Source of the DNA: JACRGC01 sp041305345
GTDB lineage: Archaea > Micrarchaeota > Micrarchaeia > Norongarragalinales > SBBD01
Length of the DNA stretch: 64,000 bases
Assembly (NCBI GenBank): GCA_041305345.1
Contig: JBFYLP010000001.1
Coordinates: forward strand, 1 to 64,000
Reading direction: 5' to 3'
This document shows, piece by piece, positions 1 to 8,030 of this stretch. The position numbers and the translations under genes were made by a program. Positions within the stretch are counted from its first letter, which is position 1; each line of letters begins with the position of its first letter. Under the pieces are notes generated by a model. The model was not told the DNA's origin and searched no databases. It worked only from the letters and a program-made list of their open reading frames with translations.

Positions 1-80
1 GAAGCGGGGTTTAGGAGTAATAACGCCATATCGCGCCTGTGAACCTCTTGAAGTAATATCCTCATATCTTGGTTATCCAT
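1..80 (-). CDS. Partial small ORF downstream of the element helicase
   Basis: An ATG at 80-78 opens 26 codons that run off the left edge. A purine-rich Shine-Dalgarno-like stretch (GGGTGGGA) ends six bases before the ATG, and the gene has the same direction as the helicase operon. The visible peptide starts MDNQDMRILLQEV and is not recognised. It could be the next gene of the element's operon or chance; the ribosome binding site is the main support. Confidence 0.35.
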   Translation of the reverse strand, partial: MDNQDMRILLQEVHRRDMALLLLNPA

Positions 81-98
81 GATTTTCCCACCCATACT

Positions 99-138
99 CC
101 TTTGCTAAATCTAAGCATCCCCATGATTTAGCCAAAGG
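99..138. repeat. Imperfect inverted repeat
   Basis: CCTTTGCTAAATC at 99-111 pairs with GATTTAGCCAAAGG at 125-138, a 13-bp stem with one bulged base and a 13-nt loop. A second, shorter palindrome (GGTGAT G ATCACC) lies at 196-208. Both lie between the helicase gene and the partial ORF. They may be a transcript-end or processing structure or a protein site; no function can be assigned. Confidence 0.5.
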
Positions 139-289
139 ATAGTTTGCCACTTTTGAATCAAATGGGATATCCTAATTACTTGCGGCTGGAGGGGAGGTGA
201 TGATCACCCTCCATTTGATTCCCACATTTTTTTAGGAAACCGCATTGCCGCCAAAGCATAGCCAGGAAAACCGCGAAGTTAAAACCAAG

Positions 290-1915
290 CTAATCTTTGG
301 TTTCGACAACATTTTCAGTTGCTTCCTTCACTTTACCGGAAATATCGTCGAAATCGTCAATTTCGGCGTTTACGACGGGAATTTTTACGTCGGCTTTATT
401 GTTTGCGTCAGTTTGGATATTGCCGCATTCAGAGGCATCGTCGTTTTTTTCTATATCGTAAAGCGTCAGTTTTGGCGATTGCGCCGATATTTTGGAAAAA
501 GTAATTCTTCGATCTTTTCCACGGTAAAATGATAATTGATAGCCCATTTCCGCAAATGGCGTCTGAAGTACCTTTAGCTTACGGGTTAGTGCATTAGGAG
601 CCTTTGGAAATTCAGCACCCTTGAGATCAATCTGTTTTAATTCCGCTGTGGTTTTCATCAATGAAAATAGTTCAGCTGGTGTACCATCAAAACCTTCGGT
701 GCGCTGTTCTATAATAGTCAACAGCAAATCACCCAACAATGAGCCACTAACGGCCGTTTCAACTTGAAGCTGTTGATTGATTTGATATGCCCTTAGGAAA
801 GCGTTTTCTGGATAACCTAATGCCCGCGAGATGGCTTCCCCAAAAACAGCAAAATCAGCCATGCGGGGTAGATTCTTAATATCTAAACCACCCTTAATCT
901 GCAATGCCTTTACTGCTATTTCTAATGCATAATATAGAGCTTTGGGACAAAGATCATCTGTCCTTTTCAGAATTTCAACCTCTTGTTTCCGTTTATCCTG
1001 AGAGATCCGATCCAAGCTAATCAAAATTGCCCTGTCGAGCAAGTCGGGGGATGTTGCTGGAATATTGATTCCATTCAGAGCTGGACATCGCTGGTACTTG
1101 TAAATCACATCGTCATCATCAGTATAGAGCTCGCGTTTTGAAAACCCCTCGCCAGTGGAAGCACGGCAAAACATATCGCTTTGCCACTGGGAAAGTTGAT
1201 GACAATTGTCATATAGTGGTTGATAGTGGTGGCTCATTTGCTGTACGAACTCCCTTTTATCCGTCGGAACGCTCAGTAATAGGATTTGTGAGGGATCGAT
1301 AAGGGAACGAATAATTTTTTGCCCCGTGGACTTAGCACTGCCCTGTGCACCCGAAAAAATGACTATGGGCTTTGGAAATCCCGCGAATAGACATGCAATT
1401 GTATAAACCTGCAATAGGAGACGATCATTCTCAGTGGAGAGGTTGATCAGAGAAAATAGCTGGTCGAAATCTTGACGTAAACCCCCTTCAGCAATTTGTA
1501 TTGAACGCATATGAGAAAACCTCCGAAATAATAGTGGTGGTTTGGTAATCTCCCAGCCTTCCGGCGTAATTCGAAGAGCTTTCCAGTTATCATCTGCAAG
1601 GTCATACCAGTAATCTCCATTATGAACAGCCGCACGTACATACAGTGGAATTTTGGTTTGGCTTCTGGAGGCATAGGCCTCAGATTCGAGCATAGCATTG
1701 GTGATTTGATTGGTTTTTATCTTACCATATCTGCGGACGAAAAAATCCGCAAGATACCGCCTGAAGACTTTGGATTTTACCGGCCAAACTTGATTCACCC
1801 CGTTTATTTCGAATTCGACAAAGGGCTCTCCATATTGATCGAGGAAATACCTATTGAATTCATCTCCAAGCAAACCTGGTATTTTCGTTGCATCATCGCG
1901 ATTTTCCATACTCAT
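290..1915 (-). CDS. Helicase-like P-loop ATPase of the integrated element
   Basis: The 541-aa protein has a P-loop (GAQGSAKS, about residues 189-196), a likely Walker B region (PLYDN, about 235) and a downstream segment with an arginine-finger-like DLLDRAI (about 288), an arrangement like the replicative helicase-type ATPases of phages and plasmids. The N-terminal 180 residues are not recognised, and the C-terminus is an acidic, low-complexity tail. The likely role is replication of the element, inferred from motifs and context. It is the last full gene of the leftward operon, starting 6 bases after the zinc-finger gene. The ATG at 1915 gives MSMENR; interestingly the divergent gene at 2424 also begins MSMEN. 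Confidence 0.65.
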   Translation of the reverse strand: MSMENRDDATKIPGLLGDEFNRYFLDQYGEPFVEFEINGVNQVWPVKSKVFRRYLADFFVRRYGKIKTNQITNAMLESEAYASRSQTKIPLYVRAAVHNGDYWYDLADDNWKALRITPEGWEITKPPLLFRRFSHMRSIQIAEGGLRQDFDQLFSLINLSTENDRLLLQVYTIACLFAGFPKPIVIFSGAQGSAKSTGQKIIRSLIDPSQILLLSVPTDKREFVQQMSHHYQPLYDNCHQLSQWQSDMFCRASTGEGFSKRELYTDDDDVIYKYQRCPALNGINIPATSPDLLDRAILISLDRISQDKRKQEVEILKRTDDLCPKALYYALEIAVKALQIKGGLDIKNLPRMADFAVFGEAISRALGYPENAFLRAYQINQQLQVETAVSGSLLGDLLLTIIEQRTEGFDGTPAELFSLMKTTAELKQIDLKGAEFPKAPNALTRKLKVLQTPFAEMGYQLSFYRGKDRRITFSKISAQSPKLTLYDIEKNDDASECGNIQTDANNKADVKIPVVNAEIDDFDDISGKVKEATENVVETKD

Positions 1916-1921
1916 GCGCCA

Positions 1922-2059
1922 TTATGTTTTCAATATCTCCGCCTGGGTTAGGTGCATTTTTTGGTGCTCCTTAAAGTGTTTCCAACACAATGTGACCTCA
2001 CATTTCTCACATTTTGAATGCAATCTATTCATGCACCCCCGCACAAAGCACCTCATCAT
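1922..2059 (-). CDS. Small Cys/His zinc-finger protein
   Basis: This 45-aa ORF begins MMRCFVRGC and contains C-x4-C, then CEKC, then C-W-x-H and H-x3-H spacing, so two zinc sites are plausible. It lies between the 40-aa gene and the helicase gene with short gaps, consistent with one transcript. Zinc-finger miniproteins are common in archaeal plasmids and viruses, often as DNA-binding regulators; that role here is inference. A start at 2056 is equally possible. Confidence 0.6.
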   Translation of the reverse strand: MMRCFVRGCMNRLHSKCEKCEVTLCWKHFKEHQKMHLTQAEILKT

Positions 2060-2071
2060 ATCCCGTTCCCC

Positions 2072-2194
2072 TCAAGTTCTTCCTTCATCCTTCTGGATAA
2101 GTTTACTTCCCCCTTTTTCAAATTTTTCCAATATTTCCTCCAAAACATCAAGGGGGAGGAGTTCCACTAAGCTCCTAAAGTCTTTTTCCTGCAT
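2072..2194 (-). CDS. Small acidic protein overlapping the RHH gene
   Basis: This 40-aa ORF (MQEKDFRSLVELLPLDVLEE...) starts inside the last codons of the ribbon-helix-helix gene, a 20-nt overlap in another frame that suggests translational coupling. It is predicted to be mostly helical, with a Leu/Glu-rich core and a charged end. No family is recognised. It could be a partner of the upstream DNA-binding protein. Confidence 0.45.
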   Translation of the reverse strand: MQEKDFRSLVELLPLDVLEEILEKFEKGGSKLIQKDEGRT

Positions 2195-2345
2195 GAAAAT
2201 CCCCATCCGTATGAAACAGTTCCCGTAACATCAAAATTCTAATTAACTCACTCCTCGTTATGCCCAGTTCGTTGGCTCTTGATTCAAACCTACGAGCCAA
2301 TTTTTCACTTAAAATGAAATTGAAAGTGTTTCTCACCATGCCCAT
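2175..2345 (-). CDS. Ribbon-helix-helix (CopG/Arc-type) DNA-binding protein
   Basis: This 56-aa protein starts MGMVRNTFNFILSEKLARR. It fits the RHH fold: a short beta strand (NTFNFIL), helix 1 (SEKLARRFESRANELG) and helix 2 after a T/S-R-S-E turn (TRSELIRILMLREL). Such proteins repress their own operon in archaeal plasmids. It is first in the leftward operon, and its start codons lie in an inverted repeat next to a TATA-like element, so autoregulation is likely. An in-frame ATG at 2339 is an alternative start. Confidence 0.75.
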   Translation of the reverse strand: MGMVRNTFNFILSEKLARRFESRANELGITRSELIRILMLRELFHTDGDFHAGKRL

Positions 2346-2387
2346 CTGAGGTATATAGTATGGGCAGGGTATATATACATTATAAAT
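2339..2387. promoter_or_regulatory. Divergent promoter region with candidate RHH operator
   Basis: TGCCCAT (2339-2345) and ATGGGCA (2360-2366) form an inverted repeat across the start of the RHH gene. GGTATATA occurs twice as a direct repeat (2350-2357 and 2368-2375). A rightward TATA-like box (ATTATAAAT, about 2379-2387) lies about 40 bases before the ATG at 2424. The layout fits a divergent promoter controlled by the RHH protein. Confidence 0.5.
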
Positions 2388-2423
2388 ACTTTTCTAAACA
2401 AAAAGGTATAGGTAGATAAAAAC

Positions 2424-3254
2424 ATGAGCATGGAAAATACAGTTATATGGTCTGAAAGGAATGGGGTCCTATTTCCAGATATAGAAAACCATTGGGAAGC
2501 ACTAAAGGATAAATGGGATGAGCGTTGGGAAGATCCGAAATATAAGCCTACTTTTAAAAATAGGGGACAGGAGTATCCTTTAATGGAAAATTATATTTAC
2601 AATAATCCAATTTTTGTCTTCCACAACATCTTTTGCGCACCAAGAAACCAATACAAAAAATTATTTGGTTGGAATTATAATGAGAAGCGAGAAAGACTTT
2701 CTCGAAAAATAATAAAATTACTTTATGATGAAAAGGATTTCAACGTCTATACTCTTCACAATAGACTATTTGCTGACTATATTGATAATTACGCAAAAGA
2801 AAAGGAAAAGAAGCGTATCTCCGATATTGCCGACCCTCAGAATGCAGTAGATAATAAATTAGATCCAAAAATGAAAAATTATCATTTAGTATTGAGAGTA
2901 GTAAGGTTTCTTGAGGAAAAAGGTATCATTCAAACTACCGATAAGACAATCGATGGCAGGACGCAGGATAATATAAAATTCGCCTTTAATGTGGTTGAAC
3001 TTGAAGATGCTAAGAAAAGTGGATTGATTCCAAAATGTTTTCCAAATCTTGAATTCGTTCTAACCAACCTAAAAAATAATCCTATAGAAATTAAATACGA
3101 TTATACCTATCTTGACGGACAGGAAATTGGGCGGGAATTACGTTTTCTTGAAAAAACAGGAGTAATTGTGTCGAATGAAGAAAAAGTTATTAGTTACGCA
3201 CCAAACCCGCCTGCGTATAGAAGCTTCGAAAAAGTTGTTATTAATAAAAAATAA
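2424..3254 (+). CDS. Orphan protein of the integrated element
   Basis: This 276-aa protein is not recognised. It is charged and aromatic-rich, with a middle part (about 125-170) that looks helical and could hold a winged-helix unit (LVLRVVRFLEEKGIIQTTDK), followed by a possible second one (GRELRFLEKTGVIVSNEEK). No membrane segment or catalytic motif is evident. Base use is much more AT-rich than the chromosomal genes, fitting recent transfer. It lies between the divergent promoter and the convergent integrase gene, 5 bases from the integrase stop. Confidence 0.6.
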   Translation: MSMENTVIWSERNGVLFPDIENHWEALKDKWDERWEDPKYKPTFKNRGQEYPLMENYIYNNPIFVFHNIFCAPRNQYKKLFGWNYNEKRERLSRKIIKLLYDEKDFNVYTLHNRLFADYIDNYAKEKEKKRISDIADPQNAVDNKLDPKMKNYHLVLRVVRFLEEKGIIQTTDKTIDGRTQDNIKFAFNVVELEDAKKSGLIPKCFPNLEFVLTNLKNNPIEIKYDYTYLDGQEIGRELRFLEKTGVIVSNEEKVISYAPNPPAYRSFEKVVINKK

Positions 3255-3259
3255 TATCA

Positions 3260-4489
3260 TCACACCTTTGCTTTCATATTTTGAAATTGGTGCTCAACTA
3301 TTTTGGCTCGTTCTGGGCGTTCGCCTAATTCCGCCAATACTCCCTGGATGATTAGATCTCTCTGATTCTTAGCTTGTTCCAGGGCTGTTTGTAGGTCTAA
3401 TGGTGCAGTGCAGCGTTCGCACCTGGTCCTTTCAGGTGAGTTTTTAAGCTGGCAGCGTTCGCATACTCTGACTGACAGTTTTTCCTTAAAGGTTTCTGAT
3501 TCCTTCAGGCCATGCATTTCCCGAATCGTATTGTCTAGGTCCCTACCTGACAATGAGATGTAGACGGAAGGCATATTACTTTCCATTGTCCAGCCAAAAT
3601 ACTGCCTCAATTGGTAATCCTTCAACTTCAAGGCTAATTGGCTCGCCCTGGTGTGCCTAAATAAGTAAAAATGAGCCTTCTTCTTCACTTTCGCACGTTT
3701 GAAAATATTGTGCAAAACATCCATTGCAGCAACTTGACTGAGGGCCATTGTGCCGCGATCCCTCTTCACAACCCAAAGTGGGGCTTCAGGATCATCTTTG
3801 AGTGGATGATATTCCAAATAGGAGGCAACTAGAGGTGCTGATGAAATCAGTAGCACATTACGCCTGCCTGTTTTTCCATCAACGCTCACGCGAACTCCAT
3901 CATCGGTAAAAGTCAGGTCTTTTACTCTGATCCCAATAAGCTCGGCTGTTCTAAAACCACCTTCCCATGCTGTTGAGATCATTGCCCTATCTCTTGGGTC
4001 CTTGGATGCCCTAATCAATCGTTTTATCTCATCTTCAGTCAGCAGTTCTTCGGGTGGTTTGATTTTATACTTCTTTTTCGCCTTGATCCAGGCGACCTCA
4101 GGAGGCATTGTATCTTCATCCCCCTTTCCTTTTACGAACTTTACGAAGCATTTAAGGGCTATTTTGAAATCAGATTTTACCCGATCTCCATAATTCTTCT
4201 GCTGCTCCAATTTGTAGATTAGGTTTTCGTAATCCTTCTTAGTTGCATTTTCAAAATTGACTGGCTTAAGTAATTTAGCAAGAGGGGGCAAATAGTAAAG
4301 GTAGTGGATTCTTCGCCTCAGGCTTATTTTGCGGGTTACATTGAATTTGTCAAATTCAAGCATAAGTTCGACTGTTCTCTCATCTAATCCGAATTTTTCC
4401 TTCCTCTTTTCAAGAAGCTCGTCGTAAGTTAGTGTTTCGCGCTTCTTCCTTACAATCAGTTTATTGTATTGCTGCTTTTCTTCTCCCAT
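3260..4489 (-). CDS. Tyrosine recombinase (integrase) with C-terminal zinc ribbon
   Basis: The 409-aa protein has a helical core-binding region (about 30-145) and a catalytic domain. Catalytic candidates are R180 (GGFRTAELIG), K206, the H/R box (HFYLFRHTRAS, about 273-283) and the nucleophile Y310 in MPSVYISLSG. After the catalytic domain, C343/C346 and C357/C360 make a zinc ribbon, a feature of some archaeal integrases. A strong Shine-Dalgarno (GAGGAGGAAGG) lies directly before the ATG, and a TATA-like box (GATATTTAAG) is upstream at about 4533-4542. It should integrate and excise the element. Confidence 0.88.
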   Translation of the reverse strand: MGEEKQQYNKLIVRKKRETLTYDELLEKRKEKFGLDERTVELMLEFDKFNVTRKISLRRRIHYLYYLPPLAKLLKPVNFENATKKDYENLIYKLEQQKNYGDRVKSDFKIALKCFVKFVKGKGDEDTMPPEVAWIKAKKKYKIKPPEELLTEDEIKRLIRASKDPRDRAMISTAWEGGFRTAELIGIRVKDLTFTDDGVRVSVDGKTGRRNVLLISSAPLVASYLEYHPLKDDPEAPLWVVKRDRGTMALSQVAAMDVLHNIFKRAKVKKKAHFYLFRHTRASQLALKLKDYQLRQYFGWTMESNMPSVYISLSGRDLDNTIREMHGLKESETFKEKLSVRVCERCQLKNSPERTRCERCTAPLDLQTALEQAKNQRDLIIQGVLAELGERPERAKIVEHQFQNMKAKV

Positions 4490-4679
4490 CCTTCCTCCTC
4501 AAAAAACTCAACGTAAGGATAGGAGCGGAAAGGCTTAAATATCTTTCACGCCACCAAAACTCAAGTAAATAATTAACACGCCTTGGCCGGGATTAGTGAC
4601 TTGGCCGCCACCAGAAGCCATCCCTCCAAAGTGCTTTTAAACCTGAAAAGGGATAGACGGTAGTTGCCGAGTGAATTCC

Positions 4680-6233
4680 ATGGAACTAGGGACCGTAATC
4701 TCAACAATCGATTCGCCTACAACTAACCGTTTCTCCTTCGTAATTTCAAATGCGGATGTGGTGCGCAAAGCCAGGTTCGTGCAGCTTCAAACGGAGGAAG
4801 GCACGCTGCTTGGGGTGGTGCAGGACATCGTGCGCGCAAACCGCTATTTCGAGAGGGCGGAAAGCGTTTCGGAGTACGAGAAGAATGGCAGGAATGCGGC
4901 TGCAGCGATAAATACATCCTTCCAAGACAACTTCCCAACGGAAGAATGGGAGTTTGCAGTTGCGGATTGCGCGGTTCTGGGCGCATATGATAAAAATCTG
5001 AAGAGGGCGAGCTTCCCTGCTGCGCCAGGCGCAAAAGTCAAGGACGCGGACCTCAAACTCCTCAAGGATTTCTTTGCATTCGAGGATAATGGGATGAATC
5101 TTGGGAAATTGCTGGTGCACGATCTGGAAGTGAAATTGAACATGAACAGGTTGTTCCAGAAACATCTTGCGATTTTGGGAATTTCGGGATCCGGAAAAAG
5201 CGTCGCTGCCGCAACGATGGTTGAGGAGCTGCTTTCCCGGAGGAAGGAGGATGGACGGCTGGCTGCGGTTATTTTCGATGCGCACGGGGAGTACGTTTCT
5301 TTTGCTGACAAGAGGCATAATGCGGAGTTTGCAGACAAGGCGATCGTGATAAACGCGGAGAAGGTAAGGATCGCGGCAAAACACCTGAACACGGGGCTGA
5401 TTTCGGAACTCCTGCCGGATGTGAGCTCGCAGCAGCTTAGGGACCTGAGCCCAATCCTCCATAAACTCAAGAAAAATTTCGAACAAAAACAAGAGCCCTT
5501 CTCCCTCGAGCACATCATCACGGAAGTGCAGAATTCGGAGATGAAGGAAAACTCCAAGAACGCGTTGTTGTCGTGGTTGAATGAGCTCAGGGGCCTGAAG
5601 CTGATTGGGGAACGCGATTATCCGTCATTGAAAAAAACCGTAAAATTGGGGATGCTGACGATATTCGACCTTTCGAACATCATCAACCTGCGAAAAAAGC
5701 AGGTAATTCTTGCTTACATTGCAAAAAAGATGTTCAACGGCAGGAGGAAGGAGGAGATTCCGCCTTACGTGATGATAGTTGAGGAAGCGCATAACTTCGC
5801 GCCGGAGAAAACGGAGAAGAAATTTGCGACCTCGAAAAGCATAATCAATACGGTTGCAAGGGAGGGAAGGAAATTCGGTGCGTCTTTGTGCCTAATATCG
5901 CAAAGGCCCGTTCAATTATCAACGACGGCGTTATCTCAGGCAAATACCATGTTGATCATGAGGATTACAAACCCATACGATCTGGATCATATTGCAAAGA
6001 GCGCGGAGGCAATTGATTCCTCTACACAGAGCCAGATCAGTAGCTTGAAAGTGGGGGAGGGAGTATTGATTGGGGAAGCGACCAATTATCCGGTGTTCAT
6101 CCGGGTTAGGAACAGGAAAACCAAAAAGGCCGGGAAGGGAGAGACGCTAGAGGAGCTCGCGAAAAGGTTCGAGGAGAAGCAGAGCATAGCTGAAATGGTC
6201 GCGGATGCGGATGTGCAGGAGGCGTTCTTGTAA
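4680..6233 (+). CDS. herA: HerA-family DNA helicase/translocase (HerA/DUF87)
   Basis: This 517-aa protein has an N-terminal HAS-barrel-like part, Walker A GISGSGKS (about 167-174), Walker B VMIVEEAH (about 364-371) and the downstream SQRP / ISSLKVGEG features of HerA hexameric ATPases. HerA acts with NurA and Mre11-Rad50 in DNA end resection. No NurA or Rad50 gene is visible here, although an Mre11-like gene lies at 20.4 kb. The ATG at 4680 gives MELGTVIST; an in-frame GTG at 4671 is an alternative. A TATA-like element (TTTTAAACC) lies near 4635. Confidence 0.85.
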   Translation: MELGTVISTIDSPTTNRFSFVISNADVVRKARFVQLQTEEGTLLGVVQDIVRANRYFERAESVSEYEKNGRNAAAAINTSFQDNFPTEEWEFAVADCAVLGAYDKNLKRASFPAAPGAKVKDADLKLLKDFFAFEDNGMNLGKLLVHDLEVKLNMNRLFQKHLAILGISGSGKSVAAATMVEELLSRRKEDGRLAAVIFDAHGEYVSFADKRHNAEFADKAIVINAEKVRIAAKHLNTGLISELLPDVSSQQLRDLSPILHKLKKNFEQKQEPFSLEHIITEVQNSEMKENSKNALLSWLNELRGLKLIGERDYPSLKKTVKLGMLTIFDLSNIINLRKKQVILAYIAKKMFNGRRKEEIPPYVMIVEEAHNFAPEKTEKKFATSKSIINTVAREGRKFGASLCLISQRPVQLSTTALSQANTMLIMRITNPYDLDHIAKSAEAIDSSTQSQISSLKVGEGVLIGEATNYPVFIRVRNRKTKKAGKGETLEELAKRFEEKQSIAEMVADADVQEAFL

Positions 6234-6265
6234 GGAATTTAAAGCTAGAGATTCAAAACCATAGC

Positions 6266-6934
6266 ATGGATTTGCTAGTTATACCCGATGGCAACAGGAG
6301 ATGGGCTAAAAACGGGGGCTTTCGAAAGAGGAGGGCTACCGCCAGCTGCCGATTACAATCAACAGAATCGTCGATGTCTTAAGGGAGAACGGAATCGACA
6401 GACTCCATTTCTGGTGCAACTCGATCAACAATTTGAAGCGCCCCCCCCCCAGAAGTCAACTCGTTCCTGACGAATTACTTGAAGGTTCTCGATTATGCGG
6501 ATATGCCGGACAATATCAGGGTCCATGTCAGGGGGGACCTGTCTCAATTTTCAAAGCATGGAATGGGGGAGTTCAAAGATAAATTCCTTGATCTTGAAAG
6601 AGGTACGCGGAACAACAAGGGTTTCGATTTGTACCTTTACGTCAATTATACAACAGCTAATGATTTGCAGCGGGCGTGGAAGAAGGTGGAAGTGAGGAAG
6701 CAGGGTCCAGTTAAGGTGGAGGACGTTTTCCGTGCGATGGACCAGCCAGAGAAGCTAGACATCATCATCAGGACGGGAACAAAGGGAAGAAGAAGGCTTT
6801 CGGGTTTTGTGCCACTGAGGGACAGCAACACACATATGATTTTCCTGCCCGAACATTTTCCCAACTTGAGCCGGGAAAAAATTGTGGCGGCAATAAGGGC
6901 GCAAAAAAAACGAGTCATCAATGAAGGGCGCTGA
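6266..6934 (+). pseudogene. uppS: Isoprenyl (undecaprenyl-type) diphosphate synthase gene with two compensating frameshifts
   Basis: The gene would encode about 222 aa, the usual length for cis-prenyltransferases that make the polyprenyl glycan carrier. Frame one gives the family start IPDGNRRWAKNGGFRK; after the AAAG at about 6323 the reading moves by one base to EEGYRQLPITINRIVDVL...HFWCNS; at a C10 run (6441-6450) it moves again to the rest (PEVNSFLTNYLKV...DIIIRTG...RRRLSGF). One missing A and one extra C would restore a complete gene. A TATA-like box (ATTTAAAG, 6237-6244) is 26 bases before the ATG. The options are sequencing error, phase variation, recoding or true decay. The family is essential, so decay is the least likely unless a second copy exists. 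Confidence 0.75.
6441..6450. repeat. Homopolymer run of ten C
   Basis: Ten consecutive C lie inside the prenyltransferase gene exactly where the reading frame changes. Nine C would keep the upstream frame in line with the 3' part. Such tracts are prone both to sequencing error and to slipped-strand mutation. Confidence 0.95.
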
Positions 6935-6940
6935 AACCGA

Positions 6941-6955
6941 TGCTTCACGTGATGC
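6941..6955. repeat. 15-bp direct repeat, left copy
   Basis: TGCTTCACGTGATGC is identical to 8031-8045 and flanks the VapBC plus 87-aa gene segment. The core TCACGTGA is palindromic. It could be a target duplication, a recombination scar or a shared protein-binding site. Confidence 0.7.
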
Positions 6956-6975
6956 GCTAATTGGAAGCAGCCGGA

Positions 6976-7362
6976 CTAGTCGCCAATATAAATCGCTTCC
7001 TTGCACTTTTTGAAATGCGGGTCACCGGTCAGTATTTTGGCGCCTTCCTTTCGAGCAACTGCAAGGGTGAAGGCATCGACCAGGGGCAATTTTTCATCTA
7101 AATGAATGTTACCGGCTTCAATTGCGATTTCAATTGATATTTCGCAAATACGCACCTGATTCTGCACGAACCTGAGCGCTTCCAGCCCACTTGCCTTATC
7201 CCCCCCGTACTCGCAAATCCGATAGTAGATTTCGGAAACCAGCAACGGGGTGGACAAGATTTCGTCCGCTTGCTTCAAATGCCCCATTGCCTTCCCTGCT
7301 TTTGGGGAATCCTTCAGCCACTCGAGGATTGACCAGGAATCCGCCATTATTTTCAATGCCAT
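6976..7362 (-). CDS. vapC: PIN-domain toxin (VapC-like)
   Basis: This 128-aa PIN-domain ribonuclease has acidic residues in the expected places: D8 with E14 (MADSWSILEWLKD), a middle acidic pair (SEIYYRICEYG) and the C-terminal LPLVDAFTLAVA...ILTGDPHFK signature. VapC toxins cleave tRNA or rRNA. The start overlaps the end of the antitoxin gene by 10 bases, the usual VapBC arrangement. Confidence 0.85.
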   Translation of the reverse strand: MALKIMADSWSILEWLKDSPKAGKAMGHLKQADEILSTPLLVSEIYYRICEYGGDKASGLEALRFVQNQVRICEISIEIAIEAGNIHLDEKLPLVDAFTLAVARKEGAKILTGDPHFKKCKEAIYIGD

Positions 7363-7568
7363 TGCGTCTCACGGTCTTTGATCAATTTATTCGAGTCAAA
7401 AGTCTTGCCAAGAAAGCCGCGCATTTCTTCCCAACCCTTAATTGGCCGTACGATTAGTTCCCCCTTATTTTCATCGAAACTTACGGTCGCATCCTTGCTC
7501 TTGAACAATGGCCTGAACGATTTTGGGATGAGTATGCGCCAAAATTGGTCGATTGTCGTTGATTTCAT
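7353..7568 (-). CDS. vapB: AbrB/SpoVT-type antitoxin (VapB-like)
   Basis: The 71-aa protein begins MKSTTIDQFWRILIPKSFR, the swapped-hairpin AbrB DNA-binding motif, followed by an acidic beta hairpin and a C-terminal tail that should bind the PIN toxin. An in-frame ATG at 7580 is possible but adds residues before the conserved domain. It is upstream of and coupled to the toxin gene, and probably autoregulates the pair. Confidence 0.8.
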   Translation of the reverse strand: MKSTTIDQFWRILIPKSFRPLFKSKDATVSFDENKGELIVRPIKGWEEMRGFLGKTFDSNKLIKDRETQWH

Positions 7569-7690
7569 AATAACTCCCATTTTATACGCACCTTACCAAA
7601 TCCTATTTTTTTACCAATTTTTGTGAATTTTGGTATTTTTATAGGTTTTGGTAAGAAAGCCGAACAGTTCAACCCACAAATAGAATCAGT

Positions 7691-7954
7691 TCACTCTCGG
7701 TTATTCCACAATTTCCTCTTCATCGCAAGCTGCTCCTTTCCCATGTTCAGCAGATGAGTTCCCAGCCGCAGCGCCTCATCCGGGGAGAGCTTGAAGCCAA
7801 TCGTGCCAATGCCATTCATCATCCTAAGGGTTATGATGCCATCGCGGGGGTAGCTGTTGTTCATCTGCGGGGGGTCGGTTTCCAATCGGAGGGTGCTTTT
7901 ATGCGACTCGCCCCTCTCATCCTTGAACCAGTGGGTAATTTCGTCCTCTATCAT
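7691..7954 (-). CDS. Unrecognised 87-aa protein
   Basis: The start MIEDEITHWFKDERGE is chosen because a TATA-like box (CTTATATACT, about 7998-8007 on the reverse strand) lies too close for a longer form beginning at 8038. The protein has an alternating beta pattern (TLRLETDPP, GIITLRMMNGIGTIGFKL) and a C-terminal helix (SPDEALRLGTHLLNMGKEQL). The last part resembles small regulators that sense through a sandwich fold, but no function can be named. It lies inside the 15-bp repeat pair. Confidence 0.6.
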   Translation of the reverse strand: MIEDEITHWFKDERGESHKSTLRLETDPPQMNNSYPRDGIITLRMMNGIGTIGFKLSPDEALRLGTHLLNMGKEQLAMKRKLWNNRE

Positions 7955-8030
7955 TTCGATCACTCTGTGAATTGGGTAAATAGAAGGTTGCCGGACGGAG
8001 TATATAAGCGGTTTGGGGGGTGGGTTCGGG

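Larger units (their letters stand above)
1..4490. mobile_element. Right part of an integrated plasmid- or virus-like element
   Basis: A tyrosine recombinase gene sits next to clearly chromosomal genes (HerA follows). To its left are an orphan gene and a leftward operon of a ribbon-helix-helix protein, a 40-aa protein, a small zinc-finger protein and a helicase-like ATPase, a set typical of archaeal plasmids and integrated viruses. The 2.4-3.25 kb gene is visibly more AT-rich than the chromosome to the right. The left end lies outside the window and no attachment site could be identified, so the right boundary (about 4.5 kb) is inferred from gene content. Confidence 0.6.

Noticed and set aside
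4549..4613. Direct repeats CGCCACCA (4549, 4606) and CTTGGCCG (4582, 4600) beside the integrase as an attachment site
   Set aside because: Only eight bases long and close together; no matching copy at the other end of the element can be seen.
4746..5513. Long minus-strand ORF (255 aa) across the HerA gene
   Set aside because: Antisense shadow of a well supported coding region.
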